Assembly: GCA_015522385.1 (NCBI GenBank)
Contig: WAMJ01000236.1
Location: forward strand, 1 to 44,101
DNA: 44,101 nt
Origin: Candidatus Heimdallarchaeota archaeon
Lineage (GTDB): Archaea > Asgardarchaeota > Heimdallarchaeia > Heimdallarchaeales > Kariarchaeaceae
Reading direction: 5' to 3'
The notes below the pieces were generated by a model. It did no database searches. It was not told the origin of the DNA and was given only the letters and a program-made list of their open reading frames with translations. Below are positions 31,066 through 38,328 of the stretch, piece by piece. Every line of letters begins with the position of its first letter. Position 1 is the stretch's first letter. The position numbers were made by a program, and so were the translations under genes.

Positions 31066-32916
31066 TTGGTGTCGTCCCCTGACGTGGGTGAACTCATTAA
31101 ACGTGGGAAATTCAACGAAGCTCTCGCAAAATTGGAGGGTAAGAAAGACGATCTGTCCCTTATCCAGCGAAGCGTAGTCCTAGAAAGGTTGGGTGAGTTC
31201 AGTAAGTCCTTAAAGATTGCCTTGAAGGTCTGCAAAACCACCCACGACCCAATCCTGAGAACCCGATCCTATGTCAATATGGCCTATGGCTACTGGAGAT
31301 TAGGTCAACTGAGAAATGCATTCGGTGCAATCGAGGATGGTCTCCAGAACTGTGAGAATATAGCGGAAGACCATATCCTTAGGTGGAAGGGGGAGCTCTA
31401 CTATGTCCGGGGGATACTTAACGATATGGAAAACAGACTCATGGAATCTCGGGATGATTTCCTAAGGAGCTACGACCTCAGGATGAAATATGGGGATGAA
31501 TCCTTAATCTCTCATTCACTTAATGCTCTAGGGGTCAGTTACCAATCTACTGGTGATCTGGATAGAGCATTCGAGTACTACAAGAAGAGTCTGGAATTGA
31601 AGAGAAAGATAGGTAACTCCCAAGACATTGCTCGCTCCTTAGTGAATATCGGGAATCTTGCCTATATGAAAGGTGATTACACCACTTCTGTCGATGCCCA
31701 CCTTGAGGCACTTGGGTATTTTGAAAGTGGGGAGTCCACCTCTCGTGATGTCATATCAAGTCTCGGTGGATTGGCAAATGCGTACTACAATCTCGGAGTC
31801 CTAGATGAAGCACAAAAGAGCTTCCATAGAGCATACACACTCTCCCTCAAAAACAGTGACCCTGAGCAGAGTATACTCACTGCAGGTCAGTTAATGATGT
31901 ACTACCTCAATGTCGGTGATACCGAAAAAGCAGAGAAGCTTGTCAGGCAAATAAAGACAATTGCTACAACCTCCGAAGGTGAGTACAACACCCATCTGGC
32001 AATACTAAACGAGGGCAACTATGAGAAGCACCTTCCTAGGCACAGTAACAAGGCAAAGGCATACGAACTCTTCAAACGTCTTCTTGATCAACCTGGGCTT
32101 AGATCTTGGATACGAGTCTCTGCACTGATTCAGATCATTGAGCTTCTTCTGCAGGAGCTCCTAATCTACAGCGAGGGTGAGGTCCTTAATGAGATCAATC
32201 AGAGGCTGGAGGAACTTGAGGTTCAGATCAAAGGGCACGGTTCCAACGTCGACAATCTTCACCTCCTTGTCCTCAAGGGAAAACTTATGTCACTCCTTGG
32301 TGACCACAACACCGGTTCAAGTCTTCTCTCCGAAGCACTCATTCTTGCGGATAACAAGGGCTACCACAATATGGCAAAGTACATATCCAGTGAGTTAGAC
32401 ATGGTAGACTCTGATTTCAATAGACTTTCCCTGAGGGAGAGGTTGAGCAAAGCAGATCTTTCAAGAGTTATCCACTCCATGAATTCTAGCTCGATACCCG
32501 TTGTCCACCATGAGAGTGAGACCCCCATAAGCTTGCTAATTATAGATGAGGGAGGAACATTGAGGTACAGTTACCTCTTTGAGAACTCGATTGAAATTAA
32601 CGAGTTCCTCATAGGGGCTTACCTCAACGCGATCAATAACTTTAGCCAAGAAGTCTTTGGCACCCCCCCTCATATATTGCAGAGAATCGAGCAGGAGGGC
32701 TCATCCATACTCGTACTCAAAATCTCTGGACTTCTCCTCAGTTATATCTACCGGGGAAATTCATACTCTGCACTTCAGAGATTAAAGAAATTTGGGAAAG
32801 AGACGTCAGGAACAGATCTTCTCCTCGACCTTGTTAGGTCAAGTCAGGAGGATCCTGATGTAAAATCAGAAATTTCAGAACTTGTTAATCGTCTGTTTCC
32901 TCAAGGGACTCATTAG
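31066..32916 (+). CDS. TPR protein with C-terminal longin/roadblock-like domain
   Basis: The first 430 residues are TPR units, for example SHSLNALGVSYQSTGDLDRAFEYYKKSLELKR and the two following copies (ARSLVNIGNLAYMKGDY, SSLGGLANAYYNLGVL). From about residue 485 a different alpha/beta domain appears: ISLLIIDEGGTLRYSYLF, a helix (EFLIGAYLNAINNFSQEVFG), then SSILVLKISGLLLSYIYRG and SYSALQRLKKF. This pattern is frequent, from memory, in Asgard proteins and resembles longin/roadblock folds that contact small GTPases. The start is TTG at 31066 or GTG at 31069; the TATA-like ATTATAACTT at 31039-31048 fits either. The 3' end overlaps the convergent membrane protein gene by 32 nt. Confidence 0.85.
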   Translation: MVSSPDVGELIKRGKFNEALAKLEGKKDDLSLIQRSVVLERLGEFSKSLKIALKVCKTTHDPILRTRSYVNMAYGYWRLGQLRNAFGAIEDGLQNCENIAEDHILRWKGELYYVRGILNDMENRLMESRDDFLRSYDLRMKYGDESLISHSLNALGVSYQSTGDLDRAFEYYKKSLELKRKIGNSQDIARSLVNIGNLAYMKGDYTTSVDAHLEALGYFESGESTSRDVISSLGGLANAYYNLGVLDEAQKSFHRAYTLSLKNSDPEQSILTAGQLMMYYLNVGDTEKAEKLVRQIKTIATTSEGEYNTHLAILNEGNYEKHLPRHSNKAKAYELFKRLLDQPGLRSWIRVSALIQIIELLLQELLIYSEGEVLNEINQRLEELEVQIKGHGSNVDNLHLLVLKGKLMSLLGDHNTGSSLLSEALILADNKGYHNMAKYISSELDMVDSDFNRLSLRERLSKADLSRVIHSMNSSSIPVVHHESETPISLLIIDEGGTLRYSYLFENSIEINEFLIGAYLNAINNFSQEVFGTPPHILQRIEQEGSSILVLKISGLLLSYIYRGNSYSALQRLKKFGKETSGTDLLLDLVRSSQEDPDVKSEISELVNRLFPQGTH

Positions 32917-33553
32917 AAGACTCACTAGACGTTGATGTAGGGAAGATCTCTCCTACGAGCATGAGGATAGAGCCAATAGCAAGGGTGTAGTAACCAAGAC
33001 CGATATCGACGATCGCTGAGTCTCTCCATGTATAGGTATTGACCCCGTCACTGAATGTGGTGTCGGCATATAGCTGGGTACCTGCCTTCGTCCTACCAGA
33101 GTCAAGCAACGCTTGGTACACCGCGTCCCTCATCTGAGTGGTGAAGTACAGGACTGCAAGGGTCATTAGTCCTCCGAGAAGGACAAGGATTTTCCCAATC
33201 TTGTCGTTGTAGAATGCTGAGAGAGCAAGTCCTGCAATAGCTAAGAGAACTCCTCCGTAGTAGAGGGCTCGTATTGTGAGATCGAAACTATCAACTTTGT
33301 CACTAAAGACCGTCTTGTTTCCCTCATGGGGGATGAATGTCAATGAACTATTGTCATAGGTCACAATCCTTTGTCTTTCGATCACCATGTTATAGTCAAG
33401 GAGCTTCGTCTTGAACCCAGTTGGTGCGGCAATGGGAGCGTTGTTATCTACCCAAGACGCCGAGAAATTCACTTGAACGAGGGGGAGGATCATTGCGGCT
33501 ATAATTAGTGTCAAGCCAGCAAGTCGCAGGACGAACTTATTGTCTCTCTTCAT
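32885..33553 (-). CDS. Membrane protein with about four helices and an extracellular loop, function unknown
   Basis: The 222-residue product begins with a hydrophobic helix (LAGLTLIIAAMILPLVQV), then a polar loop of about 65 residues with N-glycosylation-type sites. Helices follow at about 92-110 and 118-138, then a second polar segment and a helix near 190-206, and the protein ends in a short Ser/Glu-rich tail (SSESSNESLEETDD). No family is recognised. The last 32 bases overlap the end of the TPR gene on the other strand, so both 3' ends need both frames intact. A weak TATA-like CTTAAAG is 26-34 nt before the ATG. Confidence 0.7.
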   Translation of the reverse strand: MKRDNKFVLRLAGLTLIIAAMILPLVQVNFSASWVDNNAPIAAPTGFKTKLLDYNMVIERQRIVTYDNSSLTFIPHEGNKTVFSDKVDSFDLTIRALYYGGVLLAIAGLALSAFYNDKIGKILVLLGGLMTLAVLYFTTQMRDAVYQALLDSGRTKAGTQLYADTTFSDGVNTYTWRDSAIVDIGLGYYTLAIGSILMLVGEIFPTSTSSESSNESLEETDD

Positions 33554-33884
33554 CTCAGTAGCCCCTTTGTTCCTGCCACTTTAAGTATTGCTAGTTGTCA
33601 CCAAAAGAAATATCAAGAATACGTACCATCCTATCATTCTCATACTCTGGGGTGTTAAAAAAGTAATATAGGGTGCTATAGGTATGAGTATTTTCAGAAT
33701 ACTCCCCCTCATAGCGGTCTCCCGAAATTAGGGCCTATCATCAGGGTATCAAATGAGGCAACCCTCTCTCTATTCTTGAAGACGGGGATGATCCAATTTA
33801 TCGATGATTGAATGTTCTTGAAGTTTACATATTTGGTAGAAAGAGTGTTAGATGCTTGTAGAAAATTATTCTATTAATGAAATA
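33554..33884. other. Gene-free 331-nt region with one strong hairpin
   Basis: No convincing open frame, tRNA or repeat array is found here. It lies between the membrane protein's promoter and the 3' end of the large nuclease gene. The only clear structure is the hairpin at 33686-33704. An A6 run stands at about 33657. The region may hold the terminator of the nuclease gene and the promoter of the membrane protein. Confidence 0.5.
33686..33704. terminator. Perfect 7-bp hairpin in an otherwise empty intergenic region
   Basis: GAGTATT (33686-33692) and AATACTC (33698-33704) pair exactly around a 5-nt loop. It lies about 180 nt past the end of the large nuclease gene in its direction of transcription. 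Reading on the minus strand there is a T6 tract about 25 nt beyond it. Terminator, RNA processing site or operator are all possible. Confidence 0.3.
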
Positions 33885-36800
33885 CTAAAGTGTACCTGGT
33901 GTACCGCCTGCAACTACCTGCCAGTCACTTACAGAGTCTGTGTCTACACTGAGGTCTATCCTTGCAATGGACTCGTCTGTTCTGGCAACGATGTTCCATC
34001 CAGTTACGTAGTTTTCCCAAGCCACGAAATCGACAGTTGCACCTGAATTATCTGCCAGGGTCAGCTTATCTCCCTTATTCCCAAGAGCGGTGTTCAGTCC
34101 ACCGACGTCGGGCATGAAACCGTACCTATTGTTGAAGGAGTTGCTGTTCCTCGCGATCACGAGGAATGAACCTGCGGCAATAACAGTCCCACTGGGAAGA
34201 GTGAACGTGTTCTTATTGTCTGTAAGGGTCCATCCACTGAGGTCTACAGCTGCACCAGTCGGGTTGTAGAGCTCAACCCACTCGTAGCTTGCATCCCTTC
34301 CTGCTGCGTCGTAGAGAACCTCGCTGATCACAACATGCCCGAGGGTCTGGACTGCAGTCGTCGCTGATGAAGGAGCTGATTTTGATCCCTCATTCCCTGA
34401 GTTGTCTACTGCGCTCACCTCGTAGGTGTAGGTTGTTGCGCTGTTTAAACCTGTGTCGCTGAATGAATTGCCTGTCGTAGTGGCGACGAGCACTCCGTCC
34501 CTGTAAATGTTGTAGTAGCTGAGATCAGTCTCACTGTTCGCAGTCCATGCAAGGTCGATCTGGCTTACTCCGACTGCTGTCGCAGCGAGCCCTGTGACCT
34601 GTGAGGGTGCGGTGAGATCCGGTGTTGTGACACTGGTAGATGCGGCCACACCGACATTTCCCACATTGTCTACTGCCTCGACGGAGTAAGAATAGGTGGT
34701 GAGGGCAGTGAGACCTGAGTCACTGTAAGTAGTCAACGTCGTACTGGTGAGGAACACACCATCTCTATACACGTTGTAGCTTGCGAGGTCTGCCTCTGTG
34801 TTTGCGTTCCAGCTGAGGTCTACGGTGGTCTCACCTGTAGCAGTAGCGGTTAGGCCAGTCACCTGTGCGGGGGCAGTAGTATCGAGCGTAGTGACTGACA
34901 CCACAGCTGACCTCTGCCCCTCGTTGTTGCTGGTGTCAACTGCACTTACCTCGTAGGAGTAGGTGGTGAGGGAAGTCAGACCGGAGTCAGTAAACATTGT
35001 GGTTGTAGAAGAACCAACAAGCACTCCATCTCTATAGATGTTGTAGCTTGCGAGATCTGCCTCGGTGTTTGCGTTCCAGCTGAGATCTACAGTTGTCTCA
35101 CCTGTCGCGGTTGCAGTTAGTCCAGTCACCCGTGCGGGAGCGGTTGTATCGGGAGCAGATGTGGTTGCTGAAACAGCCGCGGACTTCAGTCCCTCATTAC
35201 TGCTGGTGTCGACTGCACTCACTTCATAGGAGTACGTCGTCGATGCAGTGAGACCTGTGTCGCTGTAGGAATTTGTAGTCACAGAAGTCAGGAAGACTCC
35301 ATCCCGGTATACGTTGTAGCTTGCGAGGTCTGCCTCGGTGTTCGCAGTCCATGACAGATCGATCTGTGTACTGCTCACAGTCGAAGCTGTGAGACCCGTG
35401 ACTTGGGCTGGTGGTGTGGTATCTGCAGATCCACCGAAGTCAATGATCACATCAACAGCGTAGTGGTCAGATCCTGTGTCAGCAGTGGGAGTGTCCCCAA
35501 CTGTTGAGGAGACAAGGTATCCGTCAAAGAACTGATTGGTGAGGATGAAGTCAATCCTCGACTGGTACGTGGGATTCTGATGACCAATTGTGAACCCGGG
35601 GTCAGTTGGGTTGAGGGTCCTGAACACGTCTGTCCATGTGTGCACATTCGATGCATAGGGACCGTAGATCGGACTACTGGTGTCAACCATCATTGACATG
35701 GGACCTACTCCGAGGTCTCCATTGGGAGCGAGTGCACCGGTGTCGAATGGTGAGAAGCTGTTGAGATCTCCCATGTACATGATGGGGACGTTGCCAAGTG
35801 AGTCCATGTAGTTGATGATCCCTTCTTGTGCCCTGTCCCTTTTATCCTCATTTGTGGCTCCAGAGCAGCATTTGAGGTGAGATGCAACGAGGTGGGTGTC
35901 CGTTCCGTCAATATTAACCGTGACATCAAGGAAATCATGGCTGGGGTCAAATGTAGAGCCGTCGTCAAGGGTGACGAGAGCCAACTGGTTGGTGGCAACA
36001 ATTGGGTACCTTGAGAGTACAGCCTCACCACTGGTGTCAAATGCAACATTCTGTGTGACAACTCCTTGGTAGGGTGCCTCGTTGGTGAAGTACGCGTTGA
36101 ACTCATCTACATACTGATTGAGGAGTGCGTTGTTGTTGTCATCCCAAGTCCCGACCTCAACGAGAATGAGGATGTCCGGATTCTCCTCTTTGACGACTTG
36201 CTTCCAGTCAGGGTTGATTCCAGATTGCTCGATATTGTAGGTCATGACCTTGAAGGCACCACCGCTTGGTGGTGGTGGAACTGTGTTGTCAACAGTGACT
36301 GAGATACTCGTCTCTCCCCAGTTACCTGCACCGTCCTGAGCCCGTGCGAGGATGGTGTGGACACTCTGGTCGACTTCCGTGGTCGTGTCCCAGCTGTAGG
36401 TGGTGGACGTAGATTTGAGCACACCATCTATCAGGATCTCATAAGCCACGATACCACTGACATCCGAGGCGGAGATTGAGATGGTTGTAGTTCCTGAGAC
36501 GGTGGATCCGTCAGCAGGGGAGATGATGTTTACGGTCGGTGCGGTGGTGTCTGGACCGGTGTTTCCGAAGTTTGGTCCATTCACATCCATGGGTGTTCCA
36601 AGGGTACCGGGTGCCGTCCAATCTGAAGGACCGTCTGTGTCCACATCGCTGTCCCTGTGTATGACCGTGTTCACTGCAGTTACTGACCAGCCGCTGACGT
36701 AATTCTCCCATGCAACGAAGTCTACGGGATTGTTTGATGCGTCCTTAAGGTCAAGTCTGTCCCCGGAATTGGAGAGTGCGAGGGCACTTCCCATGACTAG

Positions 36801-37124
36801 AGTTGGGGCGAATGAGTACAGGCCTTGGAAACCCGCAGAGTCCCTAGCAATTGTGATGAAGCCATTGGCGGGGATACTCCCCGACAGGGTGAACGTCCCC
36901 GCATTGTCGGAGATGGTCCAACCTGTGAGGTCAATCGTAGAAGAGGTGGGATTGTAGAGCTCGATCCACTCTTCAGTTGAGTCCGAGTTCGGAGCGTCAT
37001 AGAGAACCTCTGAGATAATCACATTTGTTCCCGATACGTTAGCCGAACCACCGTAGGTTATGTTGATTAGTAAAAATATTGTGATGATGACGTAGAATGC
37101 CTTTCTCATATGCATCATTTCCAT
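33885..37124 (-). CDS. Secreted nuclease-like protein: LTD - Ig-like - EEP catalytic domain - 4 x FN3 - LTD
   Basis: The 1079-residue protein has a signal peptide (about residues 7-26). A lamin-tail domain covers about 33-178 (VIISEVLYDAPNSDSTEEWIELYNPT), an Ig-like domain 195-280, and an endonuclease/exonuclease/phosphatase domain 290-565. Four fibronectin-III repeats occupy 570-928 and a second lamin-tail domain 930-1079. The EEP active site looks complete: Asn297, Glu323, His416, Asp453-x-Asn455, Asp525 and Asp553-His554. It should act outside the cell on DNA, RNA or phosphate esters. There is no C-terminal anchor, so it is released or held by its domains. GAGGGG stands a few bases before the ATG at 37124, suggesting a leadered mRNA. 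In bacteria lamin-tail domains are known on secreted nucleases. Confidence 0.92.
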   Translation of the reverse strand: MEMMHMRKAFYVIITIFLLINITYGGSANVSGTNVIISEVLYDAPNSDSTEEWIELYNPTSSTIDLTGWTISDNAGTFTLSGSIPANGFITIARDSAGFQGLYSFAPTLVMGSALALSNSGDRLDLKDASNNPVDFVAWENYVSGWSVTAVNTVIHRDSDVDTDGPSDWTAPGTLGTPMDVNGPNFGNTGPDTTAPTVNIISPADGSTVSGTTTISISASDVSGIVAYEILIDGVLKSTSTTYSWDTTTEVDQSVHTILARAQDGAGNWGETSISVTVDNTVPPPPSGGAFKVMTYNIEQSGINPDWKQVVKEENPDILILVEVGTWDDNNNALLNQYVDEFNAYFTNEAPYQGVVTQNVAFDTSGEAVLSRYPIVATNQLALVTLDDGSTFDPSHDFLDVTVNIDGTDTHLVASHLKCCSGATNEDKRDRAQEGIINYMDSLGNVPIMYMGDLNSFSPFDTGALAPNGDLGVGPMSMMVDTSSPIYGPYASNVHTWTDVFRTLNPTDPGFTIGHQNPTYQSRIDFILTNQFFDGYLVSSTVGDTPTADTGSDHYAVDVIIDFGGSADTTPPAQVTGLTASTVSSTQIDLSWTANTEADLASYNVYRDGVFLTSVTTNSYSDTGLTASTTYSYEVSAVDTSSNEGLKSAAVSATTSAPDTTAPARVTGLTATATGETTVDLSWNANTEADLASYNIYRDGVLVGSSTTTMFTDSGLTSLTTYSYEVSAVDTSNNEGQRSAVVSVTTLDTTAPAQVTGLTATATGETTVDLSWNANTEADLASYNVYRDGVFLTSTTLTTYSDSGLTALTTYSYSVEAVDNVGNVGVAASTSVTTPDLTAPSQVTGLAATAVGVSQIDLAWTANSETDLSYYNIYRDGVLVATTTGNSFSDTGLNSATTYTYEVSAVDNSGNEGSKSAPSSATTAVQTLGHVVISEVLYDAAGRDASYEWVELYNPTGAAVDLSGWTLTDNKNTFTLPSGTVIAAGSFLVIARNSNSFNNRYGFMPDVGGLNTALGNKGDKLTLADNSGATVDFVAWENYVTGWNIVARTDESIARIDLSVDTDSVSDWQVVAGGTPGTL
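34340..35417 (-). repeat. Four tandem fibronectin-III coding repeats of about 270 bp
   Basis: The four units all carry forms of PAQVTGL, SWxANTEADLASYNVYRDG and TYSYEVSAVD. Units 2 and 3 are nearly identical in DNA over long stretches (for example around 34790-34860 and 35060-35130), which points to recent duplication. Units 1 and 4 have diverged more. Recombination between units could change the repeat number. Confidence 0.85.
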
Positions 37125-37333
37125 TTAGCCCCTCTACGTGATCTTGCGGCTTCTTTTGAGGTGGCCTAAAACCACAGGGACGATTTGCGGTTCGAGCGGG
37201 GGTTTAAAAATTCTCCGTCACATCTTCATCTTTGGCAATAACTTGCGATATCCTCCGCGAATTTACATCGATATTGGGGACTACACCCCATGGCTCGACA
37301 ATATAAAAGCATTCTGGTGAATATTTCAACCTA
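37125..37333. promoter_or_regulatory. Divergent control region between the nuclease and the RING-like protein
   Basis: This 209-nt stretch has no gene. On the plus side ATATAAAAG at 37301-37309 lies 25-33 nt before the ATG at 37334. On the minus side the nearest TATA-like sequence (TTTTTAAA near 37203-37210) is about 80 nt before the nuclease ATG, consistent with a leader of about 50 nt that carries the GAGGGG ribosome site. Confidence 0.45.
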
Positions 37334-37663
37334 ATGCGACCATTGCGAATGGGCAAATTAATATGTCCCTACTCAGTAGTAAGTATGTTGAGTGACGATG
37401 ACTTCGACGCGCTTTATGACTCCTACAGGAGGAAGAAGGAGCGGGAGAAGAAGCAAGGCTTTGCAACCTCGGATCTAGAGGAGCTCCCGCTCTGGAAGGA
37501 TGTCAAGGGAAGTGGCTCAGTCCAGACCTGCACTATATGCAGAAAGGAAATGAACGACCTTGATCTAGTTGAGGCGTGTCCCAAATGCAAGAATTACTTT
37601 CACTATAAGCATATTCGAGAGTGGTTGAAGATACAGGGTAAGTGTCCAATCTGCAAACAGTAG
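37334..37663 (+). CDS. Small RING-like zinc-finger protein
   Basis: The 109-residue protein has an acidic/basic N-terminal half (SDDDFDALYDSYRRKKEREKK) and a C-terminal zinc finger. The ligands are Cys66-x2-Cys69, Cys82-x2-Cys85, His90-x2-His93 and Cys104-x2-Cys107, in the context ACPKCKNYFHYKHIREWL and CPICKQ. The spacing and the phrases FHxxHIxxWL and CPIC match RING-H2/RING-CH ubiquitin ligases; the ligand order C4-H2-C2 is unusual. It may be an archaeal E3-like factor or a protein-binding module. No ubiquitin, E1 or E2 gene is in the window. The start at 37334 is supported by a TATA box; an ATG at 37385 (MLSDDDFD) is an alternative. Confidence 0.82.
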   Translation: MRPLRMGKLICPYSVVSMLSDDDFDALYDSYRRKKEREKKQGFATSDLEELPLWKDVKGSGSVQTCTICRKEMNDLDLVEACPKCKNYFHYKHIREWLKIQGKCPICKQ

Positions 37664-37687
37664 TTCTCGGACATTTGGAACTGATAA

Positions 37688-37696
37688 CTTTAAATT
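37688..37696 (+). promoter_or_regulatory. TATA-like box for the Arf-like GTPase gene
   Basis: CTTTAAATT lies 24-32 nt before the ATG at 37720, in the 56 nt that follow the RING gene. It supports the shorter GTPase start and independent transcription of the GTPase. Confidence 0.45.
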
Positions 37697-37719
37697 CAAC
37701 CGTGAATATCTCAGGTGTA

Positions 37720-38286
37720 ATGAGTATTATCTCGCGAATCTTCGGCAAGGAGAAGATCAAGGCTGCTACCATCTCCCTAGTCGGACCTCCGAAGAGCGGT
37801 AAGACGACCCTTGTCCGATACCTCACCACCGGGGAGCCAGTTCTGGAGCCAGTACCCACCACTCTGGGTATTGATGTAAGGAAGAACGCGGTGAACATAT
37901 CGGGGTGGTCCTTGACTGCGATCGATACTGGCGGGCAGGAAACATACCGCCAGGCATTCTGGGAACTCTCTATCCAGCAGGCCGATGCGGTGATCTTCGT
38001 CATCGATGCCACGGTTCGGGAGAGCACAGATCCCAAGGGGTTCTCCCTGATGGAGAAACAGTTTGAGTACCTTGTCAAGGTGATGCCGGAAGACATGCCT
38101 CTGCTCATCCTCCTGAACAAGCAGGATCTAGTTGATTTTTCTCCCATGGATATTGAGGAAGCAGTTACCGTATTTCCGAAGGATCTACTCCACGGTCGGA
38201 TCATGTCCTTTGTGGCGTGCTCCGCTAAGTTTGGTCAGGGCGTTCAGGAAGCAATCACATGGTTAATCGATAGGATGAACGGATAG
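37720..38286 (+). CDS. Arf/Sar-like small GTPase
   Basis: The 188-residue protein has all five G motifs: the P-loop GPPKSGKTT (22-30), switch I Thr47/Thr48 in VPTTLGIDV, switch II DTGGQE (69-74) with the catalytic Gln73, NKQD (133-136) and SAK (168-170). The pairs GGQ and NKQD, and the PTTLGIDV switch I, point to the Arf/Sar/SR-beta branch rather than Ras or Rab. The first ten residues (MSIISRIFGK) form a possible amphipathic helix, as in Arf, but there is no Gly2 for myristoylation. The ATG at 37720 is preferred over a frame from 37642 that overlaps the RING gene, because of the TATA spacing and the fold. It probably acts as a membrane-associated switch. Confidence 0.92.
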   Translation: MSIISRIFGKEKIKAATISLVGPPKSGKTTLVRYLTTGEPVLEPVPTTLGIDVRKNAVNISGWSLTAIDTGGQETYRQAFWELSIQQADAVIFVIDATVRESTDPKGFSLMEKQFEYLVKVMPEDMPLLILLNKQDLVDFSPMDIEEAVTVFPKDLLHGRIMSFVACSAKFGQGVQEAITWLIDRMNG

Positions 38287-38300
38287 AGTCTCGATTAATC

Positions 38301-38308
38301 TTATATAG
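38301..38308 (+). promoter_or_regulatory. TATA box for the alpha/beta hydrolase gene
   Basis: TTATATAG lies 21-28 nt before the ATG at 38329 and 14 nt after the GTPase stop, so the hydrolase probably has its own transcript. Confidence 0.5.
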
Positions 38309-38328
38309 CACTAATACTCCTACCTCCT

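Noticed and set aside
34340..35417. Regularly spaced similar DNA segments as a CRISPR array or satellite
   Set aside because: The period (~270 bp) and conserved reading frame show they are fibronectin-III coding repeats.
37188..37208. GGTTCGAGC near 37190 as a possible tRNA T-arm
   Set aside because: The flanking bases do not form a 5-bp stem, and no acceptor, D or anticodon arm can be drawn around it.
37642..37719. N-terminal extension of the GTPase overlapping the RING gene
   Set aside because: The added 26 residues do not resemble any Arf N-terminus, and the box at 37688-37696 fits initiation at 37720.
37334..38286. A full ubiquitin-like conjugation operon
   Set aside because: Only a RING-like protein is seen. 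No ubiquitin, E1, E2 or Rpn11-like gene lies in the window, so a pathway cannot be claimed.
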